A DNA stretch of 64,000 nucleotides from assembly GCF_027270735.1 (NCBI RefSeq), contig NZ_JAPWIJ010000001.1:496001-560000 (forward strand). The letters run 5' to 3'. Below, in pieces: positions 33,357 through 41,816 of this stretch. This stretch comes from Rhodococcus ruber (GTDB lineage Bacteria; Actinomycetota; Actinomycetes; Mycobacteriales; Mycobacteriaceae). Numbering within the stretch: position 1 is the stretch's first letter; each line of letters starts with the position of its first letter. A model generated the notes under the pieces. The model made no database searches. It had not been told where the DNA came from and worked only from the letters and a program-made list of their open reading frames with translations. The position numbers and the translations under genes were made by a program.

Positions 33357-34349
33357 TCAGTATCGAGTTCCGACTGCAGCGGGTGTACCTTCGAGCGCGG
33401 TCAGATCTTCGGCGGTGAGCTGAAGTTCGAGCGCCGCGAGGTTGGCATCGAAATGCTCGATGTTGGTGGTGCCGGGAATCGGAATCACATGCGGACCTTG
33501 GGCGAGGACCCACGCCAATGCCACGGCGGCAGGGGTGGAATCGTGCCTCGATGCAACCTGGGACACCACCTCGACGATCGATCGGTTCTGTTGGGCCGCA
33601 GCTCCGGAGAATCGGGGAAGTGCCAACCGCATGTCGGTGGCCGGAAGTGTGGAGGTGTCGAGCGAACCGGTGAGGAATCCTCGACCCAGAGGCGAGAACG
33701 GCACGAACACCGCGTCGTTCTCACCCGTCCACTCTACGATGTTTCCGACGGGTTCACCGTCGTGTGTAGTGCCCTGCCCCAGAGCATTTCGAGTCCACAG
33801 GGATAGTTCGGACTGCACCGCAGAGACCGGATGAATACTGTGGGCCACCTGTGCCTGCTCGACGGTGACCTCGCTGAGACCCAGGGCGCGCACCTTGCCC
33901 GCCGCCACCAATTCGGACAGGGCTCCCCACGAGTCCTCGATCGGCACCTGGTCGTCCACACGGTGGAGGTAGTACAGATCGATGGTGTCCACACCGAGGT
34001 TCCGCAGGCTCGAGTCGCAGGCCCGCGCGAGGTGTTCCGGCGTACCGTTTCGCGTCAGAACAGGCGCACCGCCGTCGGCGTTCCCGATCAAGCCGGCTTT
34101 CGTGGCGATCAGAGCATTCGTCCCGGCCAGAGCGCGGCCGACGACCCTCTCGTTGTGTCCGGCGGCGTAGGCGTCGCTGGTGTCGAAGAAGTCGATTCCC
34201 GACGCGAGTGCGTGCGCCAGGATGTGTGCACCGGCAGTGTCCGAGGAGGTATCCGCACCGGTGTAAGCCCAGCTGATACCCATGCAGCCGAGGCCGATGG
34301 CACCGACGTTGCGTCCGAGTGCCGGGACGTTACGAGTGGTGATCGACAT
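33357..34349 (-). CDS. aldo/keto reductase
   Basis: The 330-residue protein is an NADPH-dependent aldo/keto reductase with an (alpha/beta)8 barrel. Visible are GLGCMGISWAY, the catalytic Asp/Tyr region FFDTSDAYAAGHNE, the Lys in IATKAG, and the His in YYLHRVD, plus the cofactor-binding segment HVIPIPGTTN. The ATG at 34349 has AGGAG five bases upstream. It overlaps the end of the upstream merR gene by 20 bp, indicating an operon under MerR control. Relatives reduce small aldehydes and ketones. Confidence 0.93.
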   Translation of the reverse strand: MSITTRNVPALGRNVGAIGLGCMGISWAYTGADTSSDTAGAHILAHALASGIDFFDTSDAYAAGHNERVVGRALAGTNALIATKAGLIGNADGGAPVLTRNGTPEHLARACDSSLRNLGVDTIDLYYLHRVDDQVPIEDSWGALSELVAAGKVRALGLSEVTVEQAQVAHSIHPVSAVQSELSLWTRNALGQGTTHDGEPVGNIVEWTGENDAVFVPFSPLGRGFLTGSLDTSTLPATDMRLALPRFSGAAAQQNRSIVEVVSQVASRHDSTPAAVALAWVLAQGPHVIPIPGTTNIEHFDANLAALELQLTAEDLTALEGTPAAVGTRY

Positions 34350-34815
34350 GAATACTCCTGTGCTCGTTGGATGATGGGGGGACGACCGCGAGACCATCGC
34401 AGTCGAGACCCTGTGCGATCAGGTCCTCGTAGTGCGAGATTTTCGTTTCCAGCGCAGACCGCGCTTCGGCGAGACGACGTTGCTTCTCGTCGACGCGTAG
34501 CCGGTGCGCGCTCAGAATGTCGATCCGTTCCTGATGTGTGGACGCACCCAGATTCACCAGAATCACGAATCGACGCATATCGGCAGTGGGCATCCCGGTC
34601 GATCGAAGACGAACCAGAAGTTTCACGAGTGCGACCAGTCTCGGGCTGAACGCGCGCCTACCCATCGCCGTGCGTGGGATCTCGGGTATCAGGCCCTCCC
34701 TCTCGTACCAACGCAACGTGTCCTGCGTCAGCCCCGAGGACTCAGCCATCTCGGCAATCCCGATGCTCACGGGCTCGGTGTCGGTGGTGGCCGGTGAATG
34801 CGGTGCTGCGGTCAT
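34330..34815 (-). CDS. MerR-family regulator
   Basis: The 161-residue protein has the MerR winged HTH (about 16-85: IGIAEMAESSGLTQDTLRWY then EREGLI) and a C-terminal dimerisation coiled coil ending in a variable tail. No metal-binding cysteine cluster is present apart from one Cys, so it probably senses an organic or oxidant signal. The ATG at 34815 lies seven bases after the -10 of a MerR-type promoter, so the mRNA is likely leaderless. It is in an operon with the aldo/keto reductase and isochorismatase-fold genes. Confidence 0.92.
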   Translation of the reverse strand: MTAAPHSPATTDTEPVSIGIAEMAESSGLTQDTLRWYEREGLIPEIPRTAMGRRAFSPRLVALVKLLVRLRSTGMPTADMRRFVILVNLGASTHQERIDILSAHRLRVDEKQRRLAEARSALETKISHYEDLIAQGLDCDGLAVVPPSSNEHRSIHVDHHS

Positions 34816-34822
34816 GGCCCAG

Positions 34823-34853
34823 ACGCTACGTCTTCGAGTGCACTCCAACGCAA
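34823..34853 (-). promoter_or_regulatory. MerR-type promoter with 19-bp spacer (merR operon)
   Basis: Read on the minus strand: TTGCGT at -35, a 19-bp spacer holding GAGTGCACTC (34836-34845), then TAGCGT at -10. The over-long spacer with a central palindrome is the hallmark of MerR-activated promoters. The ATG follows the -10 by seven bases. The same core occurs at the transketolase promoter (43457-43487). Confidence 0.75.
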
Positions 34854-34917
34854 GCCGAAATCAACCGCGGGCTCAGAGTCGTCGGGTGGATCGACTCGTG
34901 TTTCTCCCGCGCGAGAG

Positions 34918-35490
34918 CTACCTCGTCGATGCTCCGGTGTGCCCGCGAAAGAGCGTGGCGGCGGCCGCATCGGTGCGTTCGGAATCCCCAGTGGTGAAGC
35001 GGTCGAGGAGGAGCCCCCTGAATCCTGCACCCAATGCGGTGGCTCGTACGGAGGCCGTCGCCGAGTCCATCCCACAACGGGCCATCGCTGCGGCCAAGGC
35101 GTCGGTCAGTGCCCGAACGCTGTCGCGCGCGAAGTCCGCGAGGACGCCGGACTTGATGGACGCAATGCCGATGACCTGCATCAGAGTTCGTGAGCTGACC
35201 TCGTCGCCACCGTCGGACATCGACTTCCACAATTCGAGCAATCGTTTCTCGAGCTGGTCGGCAGTGTCGACGTCGCCGAACATTTCGGCGAACGCCGGCC
35301 GCTGGCTGGTCAGTGCCTGCACGATCAAGTTCTCACGAGAATCGAAGTAGTAGATGAGCATTCGAGAGCTGGTACCGAGTTCGGCGGCGAGCGGGCGAAG
35401 TGTCAAGTCGTCGAGACCATGGGTGCCGATGTAGTCGACGACGCGGCCGAGCAGCTCGGCGCGCTTGTCATGATCGAGGGGACGGGCCAT
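34918..35490 (-). CDS. TetR-family regulator
   Basis: The 190-residue protein has the TetR HTH (about 8-55: GTHGLDDLTLRPLAAELGTS, then SRMLIYYFDSRENL) and a helical ligand-binding C-terminal domain. It is divergent from the KasB-like ketosynthase, 31-40 bp away, and is likely its local repressor. ATG at 35490 with a TACAGT hexamer six bases upstream on the minus strand suggests leaderless translation. Direct repeats of a CGCTACA element flank the divergent starts. Confidence 0.9.
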   Translation of the reverse strand: MARPLDHDKRAELLGRVVDYIGTHGLDDLTLRPLAAELGTSSRMLIYYFDSRENLIVQALTSQRPAFAEMFGDVDTADQLEKRLLELWKSMSDGGDEVSSRTLMQVIGIASIKSGVLADFARDSVRALTDALAAAMARCGMDSATASVRATALGAGFRGLLLDRFTTGDSERTDAAAATLFRGHTGASTR

Positions 35491-35493
35491 GAG

Positions 35494-35522
35494 TTGACTG
35501 TACCGGTCGCTACATGTACTCA
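35494..35522 (+). promoter_or_regulatory. promoter of KasB-like ketosynthase gene
   Basis: TTGACT at 35494-35499 and TACTCA at 35517-35522 have a 17-bp spacer. The ATG at 35531 lies eight bases after the -10, so the transcript is probably leaderless. ACCGGTCGCTACA (35502) and ACCGATCGCTACA (35539) form direct repeats 37 bp apart around the promoter and may bind the divergent TetR protein. Confidence 0.55.
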
Positions 35523-35530
35523 TGGTGAGT

Positions 35531-36772
35531 ATGAGTGAACCGATCGCTACACAAACCCCTCGCCGCGCCGTCATCACCGGGTACGTTGCGACGACGGCAC
35601 TGGCGGACCACGCCGACACCACCTGGGAGTACTTGCTCGACGGTCGGAGCGGGATCGGCCCCCTCGAGCGCGCGTTCGTCTCGGATCTTGACCTGCCGGT
35701 TCGCATCGGAGGCGTCCTACAGACGGCGCTATCCGACCATCTGACCCGCGTCGAGCAGCGAAGATTGTCTTTCGTCGAACAGCTGGCCGTTGTGCTCGGG
35801 CGTCGACTGTGGAGTGATGCAGGGCTGGACGATATGGATACGGATCGACTCGCCGTAGCAGTGGGCACAGGATTGGGCGGCGGTGACGCTCTGATCGGTG
35901 CCGTCGACGCAATGAGGGCGGGTGGCTACCGAAAGGTGTCGCCGATGTCGGTGCCGATGGTGATGCCGAACGGGCCTGCAGCACACATCGGACTCGAGGT
36001 CGGAGCGCGTGCGGGGGTGTTCACACCGGTATCGGCGTGTTCCTCGGGTTCGGAAGCCCTGGCTCACGCGTGGCGGTTGATTGCTACAGGCGAAGCGGAT
36101 GTCGTAATTGCGGGCGGCGTCGAGGGGCATATCGATGCCGTACCGATCGCGAGCTTCTCGATGATGCGTGCCATGAGCACCCGCAACGACGAACCGACGC
36201 GCGCGTCGAGGCCTTTCGATCGTGATCGCGACGGGTTCGTGTTCGGAGAGGCTGGAGCGCTGGTGATCGTCGAGTCGGAACAGCATGCTGCGGCGCGTGG
36301 TGCGCTTGTTCACGGTCGACTCCTGGGCGCGGGTATCACCTCGGACGGGTTCCATATCGTGGCACCGGATCCGGAAGGTCGGGGAATTCGCAAGGCGATG
36401 GAAAAGGCCATCAGCGCAGCAGGTTTGAGTGCTCTGGACATCGGTCACGTCAATGCCCATGCAACCGCGACTCCGATAGGTGATCTGTCGGAGGCCAAGG
36501 CCATTGCCGCCACGGTCGGCCACGCGTCCGTTTACGCACCGAAGTCCGCGCTCGGTCATTCCATCGGTGCGGTCGGCGCACTGGAGGCAATTCTCACGAT
36601 GCTGTCGATCCGTGATTCGGTGGTACCGCCCACGCTGAACCTCGACAATCAGGACCCTGCAATCGATCTCGATGCCGTTCGGGCGAGGCGCAGTCAGAAG
36701 ATCGACTATGCGTTGAGCACGTCGATCGGATTCGGCGGACACAACGTCGCCCTCGCGTTCGGGCGCTACTGA
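35531..36772 (+). CDS. KasB-like beta-ketoacyl-ACP synthase II
   Basis: The 413-residue condensing enzyme resembles mycobacterial KasA/KasB and Fab[21 protein letters not shown] and LPVRIGG near the start, nucleophile Cys in [12 protein letters not shown] (about residue 170), His in [11 protein letters not shown] and His in [13 protein letters not shown]. It extends acyl-ACP by decarboxylative condensation with malonyl-ACP. It stands outside any fatty acid operon and is paired with a divergent TetR. Starts at 35522 and 35525 are in frame; 35531 fits the promoter best. It ends exactly against the convergent ctpC gene. Confidence 0.9.
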   Translation: MSEPIATQTPRRAVITGYVATTALADHADTTWEYLLDGRSGIGPLERAFVSDLDLPVRIGGVLQTALSDHLTRVEQRRLSFVEQLAVVLGRRLWSDAGLDDMDTDRLAVAVGTGLGGGDALIGAVDAMRAGGYRKVSPMSVPMVMPNGPAAHIGLEVGARAGVFTPVSACSSGSEALAHAWRLIATGEADVVIAGGVEGHIDAVPIASFSMMRAMSTRNDEPTRASRPFDRDRDGFVFGEAGALVIVESEQHAAARGALVHGRLLGAGITSDGFHIVAPDPEGRGIRKAMEKAISAAGLSALDIGHVNAHATATPIGDLSEAKAIAATVGHASVYAPKSALGHSIGAVGALEAILTMLSIRDSVVPPTLNLDNQDPAIDLDAVRARRSQKIDYALSTSIGFGGHNVALAFGRY

Positions 36773-38953
36773 TCAGAGTCGATACCGGATCAATCGCGAA
36801 CTGTTGCCGACCACCGCGACCGACGAGGCGTTGTGCAGGATTGCTGCGAGGACAGGTGACAGCGCACCACCGGCGCTGACCGCCAAGCCGAGAGCGTTGA
36901 CGGCAATGGACATTCCGTAGTTCTGACGGATGACCGACACCGAATGCCGGCCGAGGTCGCGTACATCGAGCAGACGCGACAAGTCGTCGCTGGCCAAAGC
37001 CACGTCGGCTGTTTCGACGGCAACATCTGTGCCGGCCAACCCCATTGCGATTCCGATGTCGGCCACTGCGAGGGCGGGAGCGTCGTTGGTGCCGTCACCG
37101 ACCATGGCGACGACGTATCCCTCTTCTTGCAGTCCGCGGACCGCTTCGAGCTTGTCGTCCGGCATCACCTCGGCGCGCCACTCGGCGATGCCGAGTTCTG
37201 CAGCGACCGCCGCTGCGGTCTCGGGGTGGTCGCCGGTGAGCATGACGATACGTTCGACTCCGTCGGCGCGGAGCGCATCCAATACCTCCAGTGCATTCGA
37301 CCGAACCTCGTCGCGCAGGCTGATCAACCCCACCAGTACGCCGTCCACTGCCAGCAGTAGCGGAGTCTCGGCCTCACGCTGCAAGCGCGAAACCCAGTCG
37401 GCCGCATGGTCGGAAACGGCGACGTCCTCACCTCGCAGTAGCGAGGGGCTACCCAGCAGCAGGGTCCGCCCGTCGGCGACGGTGCGCATGCCGAGCCCGA
37501 CGAGCACCTCGCATTCCTCGTGCGGAGGAATGACGATATGGCGTTCCTCGGTACTACGAATGACGGCCTCGGCCAGTGGATGCCGCGAGTGGATCTCGGA
37601 ACTGGCCGCGTACGCGAGTACCTGCTCCGGCTCCCAGTCGTCCTGGAAAGAAACCACATTGGTGACGACGGGGCGGCCCACGGTGAGGGTGCCCGTCTTG
37701 TCGAACACGAAGGCGTCGACCCTGCCGGCCTGTTCGAGGTGCGATCCTCCCTTGATGAGAATCCCTCGGCGAGCACCGTTTCCGATGGCGGCACTGATGG
37801 CCGTTGGAGTGGACAGGCCCACCGCGCACGGGCATGCGACGAGCAGCATCGTCATCGCCCGTCGAACATCTCGGGTGACCACGAGGGTGAAGGCCGACAG
37901 GATGAACGATGCTGGCACGAATCGACGCGAGAAGTTCTCTCCCACAGTCTGAATCGGGGCGCGGTCTTCCTGTGCCTCCTCGACGCGGGAAATGATTCGT
38001 CCGATCGTGGTGTCACGGCCCACTGCGGACGCACGGATGACGATGCGGCCCCTGACAACAACGGATCCAGCATGGATGCGATCACCGGCGACGATCGATA
38101 CCGGCAAGGTCTCACCGGTGATTGCGGACTGATCCACCACCGCGTCTCCGTCGACCACGGTGCCGTCGACGGGAACGCCCACGTGATCGTGCACGACGAC
38201 CTCGTCGCCGACCTCGAGTCGATCGACGTCGACGGAGATCTCGGAGCCGTCGGGCAGCCTGATCCAGGCCGTGTCCTGTGTGCCGGTCAACAAATCGGAG
38301 ATCGCGCGTCGAGTTCGCTTGAGGGTCAATTCCTGCAGGTACTCGCCGATGTTCAGGAGCCACAGCACGGTGAGAGCGACGACGTTCTCGCGCAGCACAA
38401 GGCTGGCCACGGTTGCGGCGCTGACGAGCGCGTCGGTTCCTGCCGTCCTGTTGCCGGCCAGCGAGCGCACGGCTCCCTTCAGAAACGGGTAGCCGGTGAA
38501 GATCGTTGCGCCGGTGGCAACGAGACGACTGGTGGGACCGAGGATGGGCGGCCGACGGAAGGCGTAGCGGCGAAGGCCGAGAAGAACCAGTGCCGCGCCG
38601 CCGATGGTCATCCGTAGCACGTCGCCGCTGGTGACGTCAGCTGAGCGCGGACTACGGACCGGTACCAGGGCCCAATTCGTCGAGCGCCCCGCATTCACCG
38701 CGTCGAAGAGTTCGGCCCTGTCGGTTCGTGTGCGGGAGTACCAGACGACAACCGATGCCGTTCGCGGGTACACGTGGACGGCCCGCACCCCGCGAATTTT
38801 GTCCACGTGGTCCTCGACCGCAACGGCACGGCCCGGGCTCGAGCGGAGCCAGTCGACGCGAAGCCGCATGCGGCCGGCGGCATCGGAGAGGATTTCGATG
38901 CCATCCGCGCGGTCGGGAGCCACATCGAGTGCGGGTTCGACGAGCATCGTCAT
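36773..38953 (-). CDS. ctpC: P1B-type metal-exporting ATPase, CtpC-like
   Basis: The 726-residue P-type ATPase has an N-terminal degenerate HMA-like domain (about 15-85, no CxxC), eight predicted helices, the intramembrane CPC in LLVACPCAVGLSTPT, ITGETLP, the phosphorylation site DKTGTLT, the HP motif in HSRHPLAEAV, and GDGTNDAPAL. This fits CtpC, which exports Zn/Mn from mycobacteria. It lies 19 bp downstream of the PacL-type gene. ATG at 38953 with a second Met two codons later. Metal specificity cannot be settled from sequence alone. Confidence 0.92.
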   Translation of the reverse strand: MTMLVEPALDVAPDRADGIEILSDAAGRMRLRVDWLRSSPGRAVAVEDHVDKIRGVRAVHVYPRTASVVVWYSRTRTDRAELFDAVNAGRSTNWALVPVRSPRSADVTSGDVLRMTIGGAALVLLGLRRYAFRRPPILGPTSRLVATGATIFTGYPFLKGAVRSLAGNRTAGTDALVSAATVASLVLRENVVALTVLWLLNIGEYLQELTLKRTRRAISDLLTGTQDTAWIRLPDGSEISVDVDRLEVGDEVVVHDHVGVPVDGTVVDGDAVVDQSAITGETLPVSIVAGDRIHAGSVVVRGRIVIRASAVGRDTTIGRIISRVEEAQEDRAPIQTVGENFSRRFVPASFILSAFTLVVTRDVRRAMTMLLVACPCAVGLSTPTAISAAIGNGARRGILIKGGSHLEQAGRVDAFVFDKTGTLTVGRPVVTNVVSFQDDWEPEQVLAYAASSEIHSRHPLAEAVIRSTEERHIVIPPHEECEVLVGLGMRTVADGRTLLLGSPSLLRGEDVAVSDHAADWVSRLQREAETPLLLAVDGVLVGLISLRDEVRSNALEVLDALRADGVERIVMLTGDHPETAAAVAAELGIAEWRAEVMPDDKLEAVRGLQEEGYVVAMVGDGTNDAPALAVADIGIAMGLAGTDVAVETADVALASDDLSRLLDVRDLGRHSVSVIRQNYGMSIAVNALGLAVSAGGALSPVLAAILHNASSVAVVGNSSRLIRYRL

Positions 38954-38972
38954 AGTGGACCGACTGCCGTGA

Positions 38973-39257
38973 TCAGTGCGAGTGGCCGTGGCCGACTTCG
39001 GTGGCCGAGGGTGGCGGCACTTCTTCGCCGAGTCGGTCGCGCGCCTCCGCAACGACGTCCGACACTGCCAACCGTGCGGATTCGGCGTGGATTTCGGCTT
39101 TCCGGGCAGCGCGGAGGCCGAGTTCGGTTGCCGATACCGCCGCCTTGCGAACGGGAGCCTTCTCGTACAGCTTCTTGGCACCGTTGTAGGCGGCGACGCC
39201 GACTGTGCCTGTCACGACCGTCGATACTGCCTTCGCGACAATGATCGGAAACGCCAT
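38973..39257 (-). CDS. DUF1490/PacL-type metal chaperone-like protein
   Basis: The 94-residue protein has an N-terminal hydrophobic segment (MAFPIIVAKAVSTVVTGTVG), a helical middle rich in Ala and Glu, and a His-rich C-terminus (HGHSH). It matches DUF1490, the family of PacL proteins that form membrane platforms with P-ATPases in mycobacteria (Rv3269 beside ctpC). ATG at 39257 has GAGGAGC six bases upstream. The gene is first in the operon with ctpC. The C-terminal histidines probably bind the metal handled by the pump. Confidence 0.85.
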   Translation of the reverse strand: MAFPIIVAKAVSTVVTGTVGVAAYNGAKKLYEKAPVRKAAVSATELGLRAARKAEIHAESARLAVSDVVAEARDRLGEEVPPPSATEVGHGHSH

Positions 39258-39349
39258 GTTGTAGCTCCTCGATTTCGAACCGATACCCACTTATTGGGAA
39301 TCATATTCGTTTTGCTCGGCAGTGGCGACTCGCGGGGTTGCGGTAGGAG

Positions 39350-40105
39350 TCACCCGATCGGGCGGATGGCGCGAAACGCCCTCGTCACGTAGGGCAACTC
39401 GATCGTTGTGGACCCATGCAGCCCTAGCTCGTCGAACAGGGCGGCGAGATTCTGATCCATGCCGTTGCGCTCGTCGGCCGTCGCGGTGATGTAGAAACTG
39501 CGCGATCGAACCAGGTCGGTCAACAGCGATCGGTTCACGGTGCGAGACCACGCCCATTCTCGCTCTTCGAGATGATCGAAGGGCTCCGCTATCGGCGGCG
39601 GACCGTCGTCGAACATGGCCATCGCTCCGCCCCGTGAGACCACGGAGTCGAGGCGTCGAACCCAGGCCCGCGACTCGTCGCGAATGTTCCAGATCAAACC
39701 CAGCACACCGCCAGGACGCAGGACCCGTCCGATCTCGTATGACGCGGCCACCGGATCGACCCAGTGCCAGGCCTGTCCGAGCAGCACTCCATCGAGACTT
39801 TCGTCGTCTATTGGGAGGGACTCGGCAGTACCGACCAGGTTCGGGATACCCGGTACCGCGATCCGCAGAGCGTCGAGCATAGCGGTATCAGGGTCGACGG
39901 CAATGGCGTCGCAACCAGCGGCAACGATGCTTCGCGTGAGCTTGCCCGTGCCGGCTCCGACGTCGGCGACTCGTGGCATTCGAGCCGACGCGAATGCAGG
40001 TTCGAGCAGCCACGCAACCGCGTCCGACGGGTATTCGGGGCGAGCCGATTCGTACACGTCGGCGACGGCCCCGAACGACATCGAGCTGTTATCTTGGCTA
40101 ACCAT
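39350..40105 (-). CDS. class I SAM-dependent methyltransferase
   Basis: The 251-residue protein has the Methyltransf_11 fold: motif I VADVGAGTGKLTRSIV, acidic AVDPDTAMLDAL, and LDGVLLGQAWHWVDP with EIGRVLRPGGVLGLIW. It transfers a methyl group from SAM to an unknown small molecule. The Met at residue 9 (40081) is an alternative start. It follows the acetyltransferase gene by four bases. Confidence 0.9.
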   Translation of the reverse strand: MVSQDNSSMSFGAVADVYESARPEYPSDAVAWLLEPAFASARMPRVADVGAGTGKLTRSIVAAGCDAIAVDPDTAMLDALRIAVPGIPNLVGTAESLPIDDESLDGVLLGQAWHWVDPVAASYEIGRVLRPGGVLGLIWNIRDESRAWVRRLDSVVSRGGAMAMFDDGPPPIAEPFDHLEEREWAWSRTVNRSLLTDLVRSRSFYITATADERNGMDQNLAALFDELGLHGSTTIELPYVTRAFRAIRPIG

Positions 40106-40109
40106 ATGG

Positions 40110-40589
40110 TCAGGCTACCTCGCCCGATTCGAGCTCGAGTTCGTAATAGAGAGCCTTCGGTCCCTCCCCGCGTCCTTCGTGGCAGTCGAAGCCTCGCTTT
40201 TCGTAGACGTGGCGAGCGGCTTCGTCGTCTTCGGAGGTGTTGAGGTCCATGTAGGTGGCACCCCTGCCGCGCGCGTGCTCGATGGCGTAATCGAGAAAGG
40301 TTGTGCCGTAGCCCTTCCCACGATGGACTGGCTGAATGTAGAACTCTGCGAGATAGGCCTCGATGTCGGCGCTCCACGTTCCGGTCCGGAATCGAAGAAC
40401 TGCAACACCGATCGCGGGAGTCCCGAATGTCAAGACGCTTGTGTCACCGGATGTGACCAGCCTGTTCAAATGGGCTGCAAGCCATTGGGGCTCGGGTGCC
40501 GGGTCGTCGTACTCGCGATTGAAATCGACCAGCAGGTTCGCGGCCTCGAAGAGCCCGTCGGAATCGCTGACGTCACTTGTGCCGGACAT
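40110..40589 (-). CDS. GNAT N-acetyltransferase
   Basis: The 159-residue protein is a complete GNAT domain: LAEFYIQPVHRGKGYGTTFL gives the acetyl-CoA pyrophosphate loop (RGKGYG), followed by DLNTSEDDEAARHVYEKRGF. ATG at 40589 has GAGGAG five bases upstream. It is the first gene of a two-gene unit with the methyltransferase. Substrate unknown. Confidence 0.92.
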   Translation of the reverse strand: MSGTSDVSDSDGLFEAANLLVDFNREYDDPAPEPQWLAAHLNRLVTSGDTSVLTFGTPAIGVAVLRFRTGTWSADIEAYLAEFYIQPVHRGKGYGTTFLDYAIEHARGRGATYMDLNTSEDDEAARHVYEKRGFDCHEGRGEGPKALYYELELESGEVA

Positions 40590-40606
40590 ATCGACTCCTC
40601 GAGGTG

Positions 40607-40942
40607 TCAATTTTCTGGTTGAACAAGCCTTTTGGCATCGAGCAAACCGAGACCGGGATGCATTTCACGCAGCGCTTTGATGGCGTAGACAGTTCGGCCG
40701 GATTCTGCGACAACCGCGTCGACATCCTCGGCGGGTACGGCCTCGGGTCCGATCTTCTCCGGAGCCGTCCAGGACCGGCGCTCTCCGTACCAGATGCACA
40801 CAGCGGCTACAGCCAGCACGGCCAGCTTCGACCAGTTCCAGCCAGAAGGATCGGACACGATGTCGGTAATCGTCGAGAACGCGAGAAAGGCCAGCAAAGC
40901 GGCAAACCCGTAACGCTTCCAGGGGCGTTCGTGTGCCGTCAT
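40607..40942 (-). CDS. membrane protein with L7/L12-like C-terminal segment
   Basis: The 111-residue protein has two hydrophobic helices (about 10-27 and 38-52) followed by a cytosolic segment, VYAIKALREMHPGLGLLDAK, which resembles the helical core of the ribosomal L7/L12 C-terminal domain (IKxVRexxGLGLxEAKxLV). That part of L7/L12 recruits translation factors, so the similarity may reflect a binding surface. The gene is 17 bp upstream of the acetyltransferase on the same strand and may be co-transcribed with it. Confidence 0.75.
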   Translation of the reverse strand: MTAHERPWKRYGFAALLAFLAFSTITDIVSDPSGWNWSKLAVLAVAAVCIWYGERRSWTAPEKIGPEAVPAEDVDAVVAESGRTVYAIKALREMHPGLGLLDAKRLVQPEN

Positions 40943-40981
40943 GCATCCATGCTGTCACCACACCTCCATGGAGGCAACGGC

Positions 40982-41181
40982 TCAGCGTCGCAATTCGCTA
41001 TCGAGCTGTGTCAATAGTTTGCCGAACGTGGTGCGCCCTGCGACCGGTGGTGGAAACCGTCCAAGGACCGACCGGAATGTTGCATCGGCTTGTGTGCGGA
41101 TCCATTCGATCCGGTAGCTGCGAACACCGTCACGTGCCGAATGTCGTCGAGACTCAGATCAACCTCAGCGGATTCGCCCAC
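40982..41181 (-). pseudogene. probable frameshifted small gene
   Basis: On the minus strand, a GTG at 41181 opens MGESAEVDLSLDDIRHVTVF; a different frame then continues SYRIEWIRTQADATFRSVLG to a stop at 40982. A single missing base near 41120 joins them into a protein of about 66 residues with one consistent codon pattern. The unshifted frame gives 56 residues of poor quality. It lies 12 bp after the VOC gene stop on the same strand. The family is not recognised. A sequencing error or a genuine null allele would look the same. Confidence 0.42.
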
Positions 41182-41193
41182 CTCAGAATCGCC

Positions 41194-41565
41194 TCAACCG
41201 TCGTACACCTCTGTGGTGATGCAGAAGGGATGCCCGGCGGGGTCGAGGAGAACCCGCCACCGCGGGTCCGGTTGCTCCGCTGCTTCTGTTGCCCCACATT
41301 CGACTGCATAAGCGATGGATTCGTCGAGGCTCACTCCCGCATCGAGATCGAAGTGCACGATGGACGCCGATGGCCATACTGGCGGAGCGTAGTTCGCCAC
41401 CTTCTGCGCAACGATGTTCAGACCCGACTGCGTGCGAATCCCCGAGCTCGACGTGTTCTCCCACAACAGCTCTCCGCCGACTAGCGCGAGGTAGAAGCGA
41501 GCGAGCTCCCGCGGCCCGGAGCAGTCGATGGATATTCCTGCTACGTCGAGGTATGGGCGCGGCAT
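41194..41565 (-). CDS. VOC/glyoxalase-like protein
   Basis: The 123-residue protein has the two paired beta-alpha-beta-beta-beta units of the vicinal oxygen chelate fold: CSGPRELARFYLALVGGELL at the start and WRVLLDPAGHPFCI at the end. The metal ligands are only partly conserved. ATG at 41565 lies two bases from the stop of the preceding small membrane-protein gene. Substrate unknown. Confidence 0.88.
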   Translation of the reverse strand: MPRPYLDVAGISIDCSGPRELARFYLALVGGELLWENTSSSGIRTQSGLNIVAQKVANYAPPVWPSASIVHFDLDAGVSLDESIAYAVECGATEAAEQPDPRWRVLLDPAGHPFCITTEVYDG

Positions 41566-41566
41566 G

Positions 41567-41707
41567 TCACGAGAATACGGTGGCTCCCAGCGTGACGACG
41601 ACAATCACGAAGATGGCCAGGAGGAGCCAGCCCTCCCAGGTGTGCGGGCTGAGTCCCCAGCCGTACCGTTTCGGGCCGAACCACGTTCGGGGTGGATTGA
41701 AAGCCAT
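41567..41707 (-). CDS. small single-pass membrane protein
   Basis: The 46-residue protein reads MAFNPPRTWFGPKRYGWGLS and ends in one transmembrane helix (GWLLLAIFVIVVVTLGATVF). The FGPKRYGWGLSPHTWEGW pattern is like the DUF5808 group. It is directly upstream of the VOC gene. The start at 41707 is preferred because the upstream part of the frame is arginine-rich and crosses the promoter region. Confidence 0.65.
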   Translation of the reverse strand: MAFNPPRTWFGPKRYGWGLSPHTWEGWLLLAIFVIVVVTLGATVFS

Positions 41708-41747
41708 AGCGTCGTCCCGCCTGTTCGGAGTCGCGTCCACCCTACGA

Positions 41748-41762
41748 AATAATAAGATTATT
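41748..41762. promoter_or_regulatory. AATAAT/ATTATT palindrome in AT-rich promoter region
   Basis: AATAAT and ATTATT flank AAG in an AT-rich patch between the small membrane gene and the WYL regulator gene. It may be an operator or the -10 region of the membrane protein/VOC unit. The cognate protein is not evident. Confidence 0.35.
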
Positions 41763-41816
41763 CGCAATGGTAATGACCTGGTCATGCACTCTGCGACCAC
41801 GAACCTCGCCGCGAAG

